DNA of 64,000 nt, taken from the NCBI GenBank assembly GCA_046350455.1, contig JAXMAM010000014.1, forward strand, positions 4,234 to 68,233, in the 5' to 3' direction. The notes under the pieces were generated by a model that saw nothing but the letters and a program-made list of their open reading frames with translations, was not told where the DNA came from and searched no databases. Both the position numbers and the translations under genes were made by a program. Below are positions 16,365 through 27,088 of the stretch, piece after piece; position 1 is the stretch's first letter, and each line of letters starts with the position of its first letter. The DNA is from CAZXGD01 sp046350455 (GTDB taxonomy: Bacteria; Planctomycetota; Phycisphaerae; Phycisphaerales; SM1A02).

Positions 16365-17976
16365 ATGGCGCCGCGCACCACGCCTGTGGAACGCACTGGC
16401 CTGGCTTTGAGCCTGGGGCTGGCGTTCTCGTTGCTGTTCCACGCGGTGCTCTTCAGTCCACAGTGGCTGGGTTGGCTGGAGCAGTTGCAGAAGAGCGGGG
16501 CTGCGATGGATGGCAAGACAGCTGGCAACGCCACAGCGCAGAAGCCACCTGAGCCCACAGCTAAGAAAGACGCAGAGAAAGACAAGCCCAAGAGCCAGGA
16601 CAAGGGCAAGGAAAACGCGCAGCCCAAGCAGAACGAGCCGCACGCAGCGGACGCTGCGCCCAAGCCGCCCGCTCCCAAGCCGCCTGCAGAGAAGGACCAG
16701 GCCAAGGAGCAGCCGAAGGATCAGTCCAAGGACCAGCCCAAGCCACCGCAGCAGCCCGCGGCCAAGACGTCCCCAGCGCCGCCGCCGCAGCCAGTGCCTG
16801 CGTACCCAGAGGAGGAAGAAGTCGCGCTGGGTTCGGACGATGGCGACCCCAACAGCCTGGTGATCATCGGGCGTGATGCGTATGAGGAGCACATCGCTCG
16901 TTTGGCAGAAGTCGAGCAGGCTGGCTTCAAGATGGGCGACGCTGGCAGCATGGGCACGCCAGGCTTTGGCCGTGGCGCTGAGGGCCAGGGCGACGGCGGT
17001 GGCGGCAGCGCAGCACCCACGGAGCGCTCGGTGGCCGCAGCCAACACAGCCGGTGCGCCCGATGCCACGCAGCCATCCACCCAGCCCACGCCACCCACAC
17101 CGCCTGCAGTCACCACGCCTGCTGCCACACCACCTGCTGCCACCACGCCAGCTGCAACACCAGCAGCCGCACCAGCCGCCACGCCGCCGGCTGCCACTCC
17201 GTCCACCACCCCTGCTGCAGCGCCGCAACCGCTGGAGACGCTGCCAGCGCTGCCGCCGCTGCCGGTCACCAGCCAGAACCTGCACAAAAGACCACCCCTG
17301 AACCCGGCCCGCCGCCACCGCCCGTGGGACCACCCTCGCCACCAGCAGTCACACCCACTCCACCTGCTGCCACCCCGCCAGCTTCCACTCCACCCGCTGC
17401 CACCACGCCGCCGGCAGCCACCCGCCTGCCACCACACCGCCAGCCACCACCACACCCGCAGCGCAGCCACCCGCCCAGCCCAGCCAGCCCACCACGCAGC
17501 CGCCCGCACAAGGCGGTGGCGTGGCCTCCACGGCCAAGCCAGAGCAGGGAGCGCCCAGCGCAGCACCTGGCGCGCAGGGCCAGGGTGGCCAGCCCGGCTC
17601 AGCGCCAGTGCCAGGCAGCGGCGGCGACGGCGCCCTGAGCGATCTGGAAAGCCCCGCCACCAGCCTCATTGACGCACCAGCCCGCGACTGGCGCAACGGC
17701 CGACTGATCGCAGGCCGTGGCATCCAGTTGAAGACGCGCAGGCCCGTGTTCACCACGCTGGCGCAGGTGACCACGCAGCCGCGTTCGCCCGTGGTCACCA
17801 TCTGGTTCGACAACACCGGCACGGCCACGCGCGCACGCATTGACCTGTCCAGCGGCTACCCCGAGATTGACGAGCCCATCCTGGACTCGCTCTACCGCTG
17901 GCGCGCCACAGGCAAGCAGATTGACAGCCTGAAGACAGGCGAAACAGTCAAGATCCAGCTGCGCCTGCTGCTGTAG
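16365..17976 (+). pseudogene. TonB-like energy transducer, disrupted by two -1 frameshifts
   Basis: The first frame (from the ATG at 16365, 6 nt after a TAGAAT box) encodes a single N-terminal membrane anchor (GLALSLGLAFSLLFHAVLF), a charged Lys/Pro spacer and Thr/Pro/Ala repeats. Near 17281 the sense frame shifts by -1 to continue AQKTTPEPGPPPPPVG. Near 17422 it shifts by -1 again to PATTTPAAQPPAQ and runs to a conserved C-terminal domain ending ILDSLYRWRATGKQIDSLKTGETVKIQLRLLL, stop at 17976. Rejoined, it is a normal TonB layout of about 535 aa. Both shifts look like a missing base in a Pro-codon repeat, so sequencing or assembly error is a serious alternative to real decay. The 3' end overlaps surE by 29 bp. 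Confidence 0.72.
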
Positions 17977-18814
17977 CAGCGCCGCCCGCTGTGCCGCCGC
18001 CAGTGCCGCCGCCAGTGCCGCCACCCGCGCTGCCAAGCCGCTCGCGCCACAGCGCCAGCGTGCGGTGTTCGGTCAAGTCGTAGTAGAGCGGCGTGACGGT
18101 CATGCAGCGCTCTGCCAGCGCCTCCACATCGGTGCCTTCTGCTGTGTGGAAGAACTCCATGCCGTTGCCAGAGGGCCAGTAGTAGACCTGCCCTCCTGGA
18201 GCCGTGCGGCGTTCGTAGCCGTCAATGCCCGCTGCCACGTTCATGCTCACCACGCGCATGGGCGGGATGGGTGCGTCGGCGCTCTCGGTGCGCGGCACGT
18301 TTAGGTTGATCACGCGGTGCGCGTCCAGCGGCCACTTCAGCACGCAATCCAGCCCGTGCCGCGCAAGCTGTGCAGCACGCTCAAAGTGGGTGGCCCGGCG
18401 TGGCCCCAGGTGCAGGCTGACCGCCACCGCAGGAACGCCCAGGAACGCGCTCTCCACCGCGGCACCCACAGTGCCTGAGTAGATGATGTTGATGCCCACG
18501 TTGGCGCCCGCGTTCATGCCGCTGACCACCAGATCTGGGCGCGAGCCTTCGCCATACCACTCTGGCCACAGCGCGCGCAGCGCCAGCTTCACGCAGTCCG
18601 CAGGGCGGCCTTCCACCGCCACGCCCTCCATGCGGTCCTTCACGCGCACGGTGCGCGTCATGAGCGGCCGGTGAAACGTGATGCCGTGACTGGACGCGCT
18701 CTGCGTGTCGGCTGGCGCCACCACGCGCACTTCGCCCAGCGTGCGGATGGCGTCGTACAGCGCCAGGATGCCAGGGGCCTCGATGCCGTCGTCGTTGGTG
18801 AGCAGGATGCGCAT
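17948..18814 (-). CDS. surE: 5'-nucleotidase SurE
   Basis: Survival protein E, a divalent-metal nucleotidase. The 288-aa sequence begins MRILLTNDDGIEAPGI with the metal-binding Asp pair, followed by ADTQSASSHGITFHRPL, VSGMNAGANVGINIIYSGTVGAAVESAFLG and a PLYYDLTEH tail. The C-terminus adds a Gly-rich run (GGGTGGGTGGGTAGG) that overlaps the convergent TonB-like gene. It is 47 bp downstream of the GT2 gene on the same strand and probably cotranscribed with it. The ATG at 18814 is the family start; the open frame upstream is an artefact. Confidence 0.95.
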   Translation of the reverse strand: MRILLTNDDGIEAPGILALYDAIRTLGEVRVVAPADTQSASSHGITFHRPLMTRTVRVKDRMEGVAVEGRPADCVKLALRALWPEWYGEGSRPDLVVSGMNAGANVGINIIYSGTVGAAVESAFLGVPAVAVSLHLGPRRATHFERAAQLARHGLDCVLKWPLDAHRVINLNVPRTESADAPIPPMRVVSMNVAAGIDGYERRTAPGGQVYYWPSGNGMEFFHTAEGTDVEALAERCMTVTPLYYDLTEHRTLALWRERLGSAGGGTGGGTGGGTAGGAATAAGAAGS

Positions 18815-18861
18815 GGTGGTTGAGCGGAGCGTGGAGCGTGACGCGCGGTGGATGAGAACGA

Positions 18862-20085
18862 TCAGTGGCTTGTGGGCTCCAGCACGTATTGCCGGCCGCC
18901 CCAGCGCACTGGCCTGCGGGCGCGGAGATCCAGCCCGCCCTGCACAAAGATCAGCGCCACTGCCGCGGCAGAGACGGGGTAGAGCAGCACCGCCCAGATG
19001 GGGAAGCGGCTGACCGCGTAGATGGACGCCAGCACGGCCATGCGTGTGCCCAGCGCCACAGCGCCGGCTGTCACCGCAAAGCCGGCCACGACTCCCGCCA
19101 GGCCCGGCGCGTGGTCCATGAGCGCCAGCGCACCCAGCACGATGGCTGCGTCGCGCGCCAGCGGCAACACCACGCCCACCATGCCCAGCTGCAGCGCCTG
19201 GCCAAACATGCGCTGAGGGTTGCGGCGGCAGCTCTCGATGTAGATGCGCCGCCAGCCCTGCTGGAACGACTTCCAACTGTCGTACATGCTCACGCCCAGC
19301 ATGCCGCCAGAGATGGCCACGCCCTGCGGCATGCCGGCACGCTTCATGTTGCGCGCAAAGGCCAGGTCCTCCAGCAGGTCGTCCTTCACCGAAGCGTGTC
19401 CACCCAGCTGCGCATACGCGCTGCGCTCAAAGAGCATGAACTGCCCGTTGGCAAAGGGCCGGCGCTTGGCACCAGCATTGGCGCGCCTGATGGGAAAGAG
19501 CTTGAGCAGCGCAAAGCTGGCCATGGGCTGGACCACGTTCTCAAACCAGCGGTCGTGGCGTGGCGCGCTCAGCAGGCTGAGCATGCTCAGTGCACGCTGC
19601 TGCAGAAGCGCCACGCTGGCGCGCACCAGGTCTGGGTGGAACTGCGTGTCTGCATCGGTGAAGAGGAGCAGCTGGCCGGTGGCGGCCTCTGCGCCCACGC
19701 GCACCGCGTTGCACTTGCCAGCCCAGTCGGGCGGGCAGGACTGATTCTGGATGATGCGCAGCCGCGGGTCTGCGCTGGCAAGGGGCTGCAGCGCGGCCAG
19801 CGTGCCGTCGGTGCAGCGGTCCAGCACAAAGATCACCTCCAGCGCTGGGTACTGGCTGCGCAGGATGCTCTGCGCGCACGCAGCCACGCCGCGTTCCTCG
19901 TTGTGCGCAGGGACCACCACGCTGACCGTGGGCCACGTGGTGGGCTGTGGTCCACGCAGCGCGGCCTGCAGCCACGGAGCTTCGCGCATCTCGCGCGACG
20001 CGCGGAAGGCCACCATGCCCCAGTAGCCCAGTTCCGCGCAGATCAGCGCGGACAGCACCAGCAAGATGGCAGTCTGGACGTCCAA
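18862..20085 (-). CDS. membrane glycosyltransferase, GT2 family
   Basis: A 407-aa GT-A glycosyltransferase with one N-terminal membrane helix, a catalytic domain (VSVVVPAHNEERGVAACAQSIL, VLDRCTDGT, CNAVRVGAEAATGQLLLFTDADTQFHPDLV with the DAD metal site, then a KDDLLEDLAFARNMK acceptor segment and QQGWRRIY, like QRxRW) and three or four C-terminal helices. This layout is that of carotenoid or ceramide glucosyltransferase-like enzymes (CrtQ/HpnI type). Substrate is unknown; hopanoid or carotenoid modification would be a guess. I chose TTG at 20085, which lies 8 nt after TAGCCT on the minus strand. Confidence 0.75.
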   Translation of the reverse strand: MDVQTAILLVLSALICAELGYWGMVAFRASREMREAPWLQAALRGPQPTTWPTVSVVVPAHNEERGVAACAQSILRSQYPALEVIFVLDRCTDGTLAALQPLASADPRLRIIQNQSCPPDWAGKCNAVRVGAEAATGQLLLFTDADTQFHPDLVRASVALLQQRALSMLSLLSAPRHDRWFENVVQPMASFALLKLFPIRRANAGAKRRPFANGQFMLFERSAYAQLGGHASVKDDLLEDLAFARNMKRAGMPQGVAISGGMLGVSMYDSWKSFQQGWRRIYIESCRRNPQRMFGQALQLGMVGVVLPLARDAAIVLGALALMDHAPGLAGVVAGFAVTAGAVALGTRMAVLASIYAVSRFPIWAVLLYPVSAAAVALIFVQGGLDLRARRPVRWGGRQYVLEPTSH

Positions 20086-20121
20086 GACAGCGCAGGCTAT
20101 CGCAGCCGTAGCATCCGCGGC

Positions 20122-20820
20122 ATGGCACGCGCACGCACTGCTGCGCGCGGCCCTGCAGCACCCCGCGCTGTGACCGCAGCGCAGGCCCGGCAGCTGGACG
20201 CGCGCGCCGCACGGCTCTTCAAGGTCTCCACCCGCCTCCTGATGGAGAACGCTGGTGCGGGGTGCGCGCGCGTGGCGCTCAGCATGTGGACGCGCGGCTC
20301 CGTGCTGGTGTGCTGCGGCCCTGGCGGCAACGGTGGCGACGGCTACGTGATCGCCCGGCATCTGGCGCTGGCGGGCGTGCCCACCACTGTGATGGCCGTG
20401 GGCCTGCCCGGCCCCGGCACCGACGCGGCGAACGCTCGCGCATCCTGGCTGGCGCTCTGCCGCGCTGGCCTGGTGCCGGACGCCCCGCGCAGCGCAGGCG
20501 TTGGCCTGGTGGTGGATGCGCTGCTTGGCACCGGTGTCACCCGCATGGTGGAGGAGCCCATGCGTTCCGCCATCCAGACCATCAACGCGCTGCGCGACCA
20601 CAAGGCACGGGTGCTGTCTGTGGACCTGCCCTCCGGCCTGTGCGCCGACACCGGCGCGGCCATGGGCGCTGCAGTGCGCGCGCACTGCACGGCCACCATC
20701 GCAGCACCCAAGGTTGGCCTGGGCGCTGCCAGCGCCAAGCGCTACACCGGCAGCGTGCTGGTGGTGCCGTTTGGCGCACCAGCGGTTCTGACGCCCGTGC
20801 GCGCACGGCGGCGCGGCTAG
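20122..20820 (+). CDS. nnrE: NAD(P)H-hydrate epimerase
   Basis: Epimerises damaged R-NAD(P)HX to the S form for repair. The 232-aa YjeF N-terminal domain has MENAGAGCARVAL, VCCGPGGNGGDGYVIARHLALAG, VVDALLGTG, SVDLPSGLCADTG and the late APKVGLG segment, all in family order. The NnrD dehydratase half often fused to it is absent. ATG 20122 is 7 nt after TAGCAT (20109-20114), and the -10 boxes of this gene and the divergent GT2 gene are only 10 bp apart. An Arg/Ala-rich N-terminus of about 16 residues precedes the domain. Confidence 0.92.
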   Translation: MARARTAARGPAAPRAVTAAQARQLDARAARLFKVSTRLLMENAGAGCARVALSMWTRGSVLVCCGPGGNGGDGYVIARHLALAGVPTTVMAVGLPGPGTDAANARASWLALCRAGLVPDAPRSAGVGLVVDALLGTGVTRMVEEPMRSAIQTINALRDHKARVLSVDLPSGLCADTGAAMGAAVRAHCTATIAAPKVGLGAASAKRYTGSVLVVPFGAPAVLTPVRARRRG

Positions 20821-20833
20821 CATTCTGCCCACC

Positions 20834-22489
20834 TTGGGCGTGTACACCCAGCTTCTGGTCCGGCGCTACCTCACCACGCGCATCATCCCGCTCATCGCCG
20901 TGGGTGCTGTGGCGCTGTGCGTGGCGCTGGTGGTCATCGTGGTCAGCGTGATGACGGGGTTCCTGGACACGCTGCGCGCCAGCGGCCGCACGCTGATGGG
21001 CGACGTGGTGATCAGCTATCCCATCCAGGGCATTCCAGACTACGAAGCGCTCATCGCCACCCTGAAGAAGCTGCCGGAAGTAGAGGCTGCATCACCGCTG
21101 GTGGACGGCTACGGACTGGTCCGCATGCCCTACCCCGCTGGCCCCAGCAAGCAGGTGGTGACCGCGCAGGTCTGGGCCATCGAGCCAGAGAGCTTCCAGG
21201 CCGTCACTGGGTTCGACCAGTCCGTCTACTGGCGCCCGCCTGCAGACGCAGCCGCACGAGCCGCCATGTTGCCAGACGATCCGCGCCTGGCCATGGACGA
21301 CTCGCTGCACAAGGCCGGCGTGGCCATGCGCACGCCCGACGGAGCCCTGCCCGCCACCGTGCTGGGCATCCACCTGAGCGCGGCCAACGTCCGCCAGGGC
21401 GATGGCAGCTACCGCCCCAGGTACCCGCAGTGGTTCATGCCCGGGCTGGAAGTCACGCTGTCGCTGGTGCCCATCAGCGACCGCGGCACGGTGTCGCAGA
21501 GCACCAGCCGGGTCTTCAAGATTGTGAACGAAGTGATGAGCGGCGTCTTCCAGGTGGACAAGAACCGCATCTTCATCCCGCTGAAGGATGGCCAGGAGAT
21601 GCTGCGCCTGGACGCTGCGCCCATCGTGGACACAACCGAGCCACCGGACGCCAAGGGCAACTACCCCGTGATTGGAACGTCGCCTGCCAAGGCCACGCAG
21701 ATCCTCATCCGCGCCAAGCAAGGCGTGACGCCAGACGAGCTGAGCCTGAAGGTGGCGAACGCCTACGAGCAGTGGTACGCGCTGCGCGCCGCCGACCCCA
21801 CTGTGAAGGTGCGCCCGCCATCGCCAGACCGGGTGGGCATCGAGACGTGGGAGCAGCGCCTCCATGACCTGATCGCGCCAGTGGAGAAGGAGCGCCAGAT
21901 GATGCGCATCCTCTTCAGCATCACCTACCTGGTGTGCGCTGGCCTCATCCTGGCCATCTTCTGGAGCATCGTCAGCGAGAAGACGCGGGACATCGGCATC
22001 CTGCGGGCCATCGGCGCCTCGCGCGTGGGGGTGCTGTGGATCTTCCTGCGCTACGGGCTGGTGGTGGGGATCGCTGGATCCATTGTTGGTCTTGGCCTAG
22101 GCTGGCTTGTAGTTCACCGCATCAACGACATTCACGAGGCGCTGGGCCACGACGCCCCCATGTGGAGCTGGGTGCTGGCTGCCGGGCTGGCGGTTGGGGC
22201 GCTGTTCATGGCCATTCGGAGCATGTGGCGGTTCCGCGCCCTGCCCACGCTGCTGTGGACCGTGGCCACGCTGGCCATGGCAGGCGTGACCGCTGGGCTC
22301 TACCTGCACAAGGGGTTCCTGATGTGGGATCCCGCTGTCTACTACTTCAACCGCATTCCCAGCCAGGTGGACTGGTGGAGCGCGTTGGGCACCTGCATCG
22401 GCGCAGTGGTGTTCAGCGTGCTGGGTGCCGCCGTGCCTGCCGCCCGCGCTGCCGACATTGATCCCATTCACGCCCTGCGCTACGAGTGA
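20834..22489 (+). CDS. LolC/E-type ABC transporter permease (MacB/FtsX family)
   Basis: Inner-membrane permease of a lipoprotein-exporter-like ABC system. The first helix (IIPLIAVGAVALCVALVVIVVSVMTGFLDTLR) follows the LolC/E signature YTQLLVRRYL. A large periplasmic region runs from about residue 60 to 350, and the FtsX core has EKERQMMRILFSITYLVCAGLILAIFWSIVSEKTRDIGILRAIGAS. It has extra hydrophobic segments, 551 aa in all. The start is uncertain: TTG at 20834 is 10 nt after TAGCAT (20818-20823); GTG at 20840 would start MYTQLL, closer to homologues. It is followed directly by its ATPase gene. Confidence 0.85.
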   Translation: MGVYTQLLVRRYLTTRIIPLIAVGAVALCVALVVIVVSVMTGFLDTLRASGRTLMGDVVISYPIQGIPDYEALIATLKKLPEVEAASPLVDGYGLVRMPYPAGPSKQVVTAQVWAIEPESFQAVTGFDQSVYWRPPADAAARAAMLPDDPRLAMDDSLHKAGVAMRTPDGALPATVLGIHLSAANVRQGDGSYRPRYPQWFMPGLEVTLSLVPISDRGTVSQSTSRVFKIVNEVMSGVFQVDKNRIFIPLKDGQEMLRLDAAPIVDTTEPPDAKGNYPVIGTSPAKATQILIRAKQGVTPDELSLKVANAYEQWYALRAADPTVKVRPPSPDRVGIETWEQRLHDLIAPVEKERQMMRILFSITYLVCAGLILAIFWSIVSEKTRDIGILRAIGASRVGVLWIFLRYGLVVGIAGSIVGLGLGWLVVHRINDIHEALGHDAPMWSWVLAAGLAVGALFMAIRSMWRFRALPTLLWTVATLAMAGVTAGLYLHKGFLMWDPAVYYFNRIPSQVDWWSALGTCIGAVVFSVLGAAVPAARAADIDPIHALRYE

Positions 22490-22491
22490 TC

Positions 22492-23205
<714 letters not shown>

Positions 23206-23235
<30 letters not shown>

Positions 23236-25461
23236 GTCGGTGCCGTCCACCGTGCCGTCCTGGTTCAGATCGCCAAGGCCAGGCTTGCCCCAAGATCCCA
23301 GCAGGAGGCCCAGGTCCGTGCCGTCCACGTGTCCATCGGTGTTCAGATCCGCTGGCGCGTAGGGGCAGCCGCTGAGCTCCACGCTCACGTCGTCCACCCC
23401 TGCCTCCACCACGGAGCCAGCGCCCAGGTCACGCGCGCGGAACCGGATGCGGAAGGATCCCGGGGCCGGCAGGAAGCTCTGCAGCCTGGTGCGCCGCTCC
23501 ACCCAGGCGCCTGCGTTTTCCGTGACATCCTCCAGCAGCGTCCAGGTGGTGCCGTTCTGCGTCCACTCCACCGGCATGCTGTCTGTGTTGGGCGCGGAGC
23601 CCTGGTTGTTGGAGTACCAGCGCCAGTACACCAATTCTGCCTGCAGGTTGGAGCCGTCGAGCCATGGCGAGGTGATCGTGGTGATGCCTCCGTCCACGTC
23701 GGCCGCGCCCACTGATCCGCCAAAGACGCCCTGCCCCGTCACCCAGCAGCGCGAGCCCGTGGCAGAGTGATCGTCCTCTGGCTGCGCGCCGGTGCCCACG
23801 GGATCCACGCGCGTCCAGATGCCGGAGGTGGCGGTGTCGTCAAGCGCTCCCACCGTCCAGCCCTGGTCGGTCTCGCAGTCGTCGCGGAAGAGCGTCTGTG
23901 TGTCGCGCACCTCTGCGCTGTACAGCGTGGCGGGCGCCCCACCAGGCAGCACCGCGCTGCGGGTGGCGCCCACAGCCTCGAACCACCACTGCACGGTCTG
24001 GCCGCACGGCGCAGGCGGAAGCGTGGCTGCGTAGAGCGTGCCCACTCCAGTCATGGGCAGCGCCTGGAACGGCCCCTGCGTGCCCACCCGCACGTGCAGC
24101 AGCACGCTGCTCACAGCGCCAGTGGTGGCCTGCACCTGCACGCTCACCTGGGTGGGCCGCGCGGAAGGCACATGGTCCGGCATGATGCTGTTGGGCAGGA
24201 TGACCGCAGGACCCAGCACGCCCTCCATCAGCGCCAGCGCGCCCTGCATGTTCTCGCGCGCGCACGGCAGGATCTCCTCTGGCGGCATGACGAAGCCGTA
24301 CGCGCCAGTGTCGCGTACCTCGATGGTGAAGCTGGTGACGCCCTGGTCGCCGTAGGTCCAGTCCACGCTTCCGCCCGACGCGGGATAGATGGTGGTGTAG
24401 ATGGGACCAGCCACGTAGGTCAGGCCGTTGGTGGCCTGGATGGCGTACTGCATGCCGCCACCCACTGCCGCGTGCAGCGCGTTGTCCGGACAGAGGGCGC
24501 TGGTCCAGGCCCACGGCCACATCACCAGCTGGCTGTACGAATGCAGGTCTAGCGAGCCAGCGATCTCTGGGTGCGCGATGTAGAAGTCACGCAGCGCTGC
24601 GGTCTCTGGCGCAGAGAACGGCGCGCTTCCGCGATAGGTGTCGTTGCTGCCCTGGGGGCTCGCGCCTTCACCTCCCCACTGGTAGCCCCAGTTGCGGTTG
24701 GGGTCGGTGCCCATGCTGCCATCCCCGTTGGGCTGGCGGTTCTTGCGCCAGAGGCGCTCGTTGGTCCAGGTGTACTCGTAGCCATCCACGTTCACCACCG
24801 GGATCACGTAGATGACGGCGCTGTCCAGGAGCGCACCCATGCGGGCGTCGGTATCGGCTGTCTCAAGCAGGCGGTCCGCCAGATACATGGCGGTCATGGG
24901 CGTGGCCCACTCGCGCGCGTGCTGGCATGCGTCGATCAGAAAGGCTGGTGCGTTAGCGGGCGCGTTGCGCGTGATGCGCAGGCCGCGGATGGGCTTGCCC
25001 AGATAGCTGCTGCCCACCGTGAACACGCTGGCGCGGCCAGGGTGCTGCGCGGCCAGTTCATCCAGGCGCGCGTTGATGGCCGCCAGGTTCTTGAAGTCTG
25101 CGAACCAGTCTTCTGCAGCGATGCCGCCCTCTGCGATGGCGTCCAGGCGTGCTGCCTCTGCGTCAATGCGCGCCTGGAGGTCGGGGATGAGCACGTCGTA
25201 GGTCAGGCCGGCGGCGTCCAGCGCCTTCCTCTGCGCGGGCGTCACGCGCATGTCAAAGGCGCCGATGCCAGAGCCGTGCGACCACAGGTCGTCGGTCAGC
25301 GCCAGCGCCGCCTGCAGCTGCCGGGTGGTCTCCACATGGACGCGCACCACGCTGTCGCCGTCGTACCGGCGGCGCTCGGTTTGGCCGGCGCCGTGGGTGG
25401 ATGCGCCCAGGAGCGCCAGGCCTGCAAGGAATCCAAGGGCAGCAGGGAGCATGCGGTTCAT
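23206..25461 (-). CDS. secreted zinc carboxypeptidase (M14) with C-terminal dockerin-like repeats
   Basis: A 751-aa exported peptidase. A signal peptide (MNRMLPAALGFLAGLALLGAS) is followed by an M14 propeptide-like region and the catalytic domain at about 120-420. Zinc ligands appear in DACQHAREWATP (His, Glu) and SLDLHSYSQ (His); the catalytic Glu is in SFTIEVRDTG; TDPNRNWGY carries the substrate Arg. A beta-sandwich region follows, then two calcium-loop repeats (DLNTDGHVDGTDLGLLLGSW and DLNQDGTVDGTDLGLLLGSW) at the extreme C-terminus. Such dockerin-like tails are frequent on planctomycete secreted proteins. ATG 25461 follows TATGTT by 6 nt, so the transcript is probably leaderless. Substrate unknown; extracellular peptide degradation is likely. 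Confidence 0.92.
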
Positions 25462-25503
25462 GCCTCCAACATAGCCCGTCCGGGGGCGTAGACTGCGCTC
25501 CTT

Positions 25504-26559
25504 ATGGTTCGCGGACGCCAACTTGTGCTGGTTCTTGCCCTGGCGGCGCTGGCTGCGTGCAGCACCCGCGACCCGTACAACGACTTCCTCTGGTACTACC
25601 GCCCCGAGCCCGGCTCGGAGATGACGCCGCGCGAGCAGTCCGGCCCCTACATGCTGGGCATGTTCCACGGCGAGGATGGCGCACCGCTCACGTGGACGGA
25701 TGTCTCGGCCGGCGTGCGCTGGGCGGACATCGTGATCGTGGGCGAGCAGCATGACGACGCCAACGCGCACCTGGTGCAGACCACGCTGGTGGAGGAGACC
25801 ATGGTGATGTGGCCCGGCAGCACGCTCTGCATGGAAATGCTGGAGCGCAATGAGCAGCCCCTGGTGGACGCCTACATGGCGGGCACGCTGGACAAGGAAG
25901 AGTTCATCAAGCAGACCGAGAGCGCCGACTGGGCTGGCAAGGGCAGCTGGGTGAAGTTCTATCAGCCCATGATTGACGCAGCCCGCACCAACGGTGGCAA
26001 GGTGGTGGCGGCCAACGCGCCGCGCAAGTACGTGCGCCAGGCGCGCACCGATGGGTACGAGGCGCTGGCTGCGCTGCCGCCAAGCGAGCGCGCGCAGTTT
26101 GAGCTGCCCGCCGACGCGCCGCCAGAGACCTATCGCCAGCGCTTCAAGACGTTCATGACAGACAACGGCAACCCGCCCACAGACGAAGAGCTGGACACCA
26201 TGCTGCGCTCGCAGCGGGTGTGGGACGCCACCATGGCAGACTCCATTGTGAAGGCGTACAAGGCGCTGCCGCGCAACGCCAAGGTGGTGCACGTGGTAGG
26301 CCAGTTCCACAGTGAGTACGACGGCGGGCTGGTCAGCGAGATCCAGGCGCGCGACGGCAGCGCCCGCATCCTGACCATCTCGGTGCAGAAGGGCGCGGCC
26401 TACGCGCTGCGCGACGAGGACCGCGGCAAGGCGGACATCGTGATGTACGGCGCGCCCAAGGCGCCATCGTGGACCGCCCTGCAGAGCTGGAAGAAGCCCG
26501 TGCAGGAGAAGCCCGCCGAGACCAGCGAGCAGCTGCCGGAGTGGGGGAAGGCGTACTGA
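25504..26559 (+). CDS. ChaN-like (Tiki/EreA superfamily) lipoprotein
   Basis: A 351-aa lipoprotein with signal MVRGRQLVLVLALAALAAC and lipobox Cys19. The family motifs are IVIVGEQHDDANAHL near residue 78 and VVHVVGQFHSEYDGGL near 262, with CMEMLERNEQPLVDAYMAG between them, matching the haem-binding ChaN/DUF399 fold. The first motif is normally GExHDN. The family's reaction is unresolved; haem binding is known for ChaN. ATG 25504 follows TAGACT (25489-25494) by 9 nt. A weak hairpin after the gene (26565-26581, CGGACG/CGTCCG) lacks a T-run. Confidence 0.8.
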   Translation: MVRGRQLVLVLALAALAACSTRDPYNDFLWYYRPEPGSEMTPREQSGPYMLGMFHGEDGAPLTWTDVSAGVRWADIVIVGEQHDDANAHLVQTTLVEETMVMWPGSTLCMEMLERNEQPLVDAYMAGTLDKEEFIKQTESADWAGKGSWVKFYQPMIDAARTNGGKVVAANAPRKYVRQARTDGYEALAALPPSERAQFELPADAPPETYRQRFKTFMTDNGNPPTDEELDTMLRSQRVWDATMADSIVKAYKALPRNAKVVHVVGQFHSEYDGGLVSEIQARDGSARILTISVQKGAAYALRDEDRGKADIVMYGAPKAPSWTALQSWKKPVQEKPAETSEQLPEWGKAY

Positions 26560-26665
26560 CGCCTCGGACGGACTTCGTCCGGCTCTCAGTGCTGACGGAA
26601 CCCCTGGGATCGCTTCCAGGACGCGTCCGTCTGAAGAACCGCCCGGTTGCCCGCGCGCAATGGGC

Positions 26666-27040
26666 TTACTTCCCCAGCACCTTGTCCAGGTCTGCCTGGG
26701 TGTCAATCACTTTGTACAGCTTGTCCATCTTCATCATGGCCATCAGGCTGCGGAGGTCCTTGTTCAGGCCGTACAGCACAGGCTGGGCTCCTGCGGTGGC
26801 GGCAGCGTTGCGCGCTGCAATGCACATGCTGAGACCCATGGAGCTCATGAAGGCCACGCCGCTCAGGTCAAGCACCATGAACTTGATGGTCTTCAGCTTC
26901 AGGTAGGGGTTGATGTCCTCCTGAATGATGGGCGTCTCGCGCTGGCCGATGTTGGGGCCAGAGGGCTTGATCATCACCACTGGGCCATCCCAGGCGATCT
27001 CCACGAGCGGGGTCTTCTTGCGGTTGGGAGGCAGGTCCAT
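26666..27040 (-). CDS. STAS-domain anti-sigma factor antagonist-type protein
   Basis: A 124-aa STAS protein with LKTIKFMVLDLSGVAFMSSMGLSMCIAARNAAATAGAQPVLYGL: the DLSG..FMSSMGL segment is the SpoIIAA phosphorylation-site region with a good Ser-Ser. It is closer to classical antagonists than the one at 15362. No anti-sigma kinase is adjacent. A TATAAA at 27086-27081 on the minus strand is a candidate -10 box with a leader of about 35-40 nt. The 106-bp gap to the convergent ChaN-like gene has no strong terminator. Confidence 0.82.
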   Translation of the reverse strand: MDLPPNRKKTPLVEIAWDGPVVMIKPSGPNIGQRETPIIQEDINPYLKLKTIKFMVLDLSGVAFMSSMGLSMCIAARNAAATAGAQPVLYGLNKDLRSLMAMMKMDKLYKVIDTQADLDKVLGK

Positions 27041-27088
27041 GACGGGAAACCTTGGGTATGCGGTTCAGGACGGGGCGTCCTTTATACC

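Noticed and set aside
16365..17976. Programmed -1 frameshifting as the explanation for the TonB-like gene
   Set aside because: No slippery heptamer followed by a stem-loop is visible at either shift, and two successive shifts would be exceptional; indel or sequence error is simpler.
26565..26581. Terminator after the ChaN-like gene
   Set aside because: The 6-bp stem is followed by GCTCTC rather than a T-run; too weak to call.
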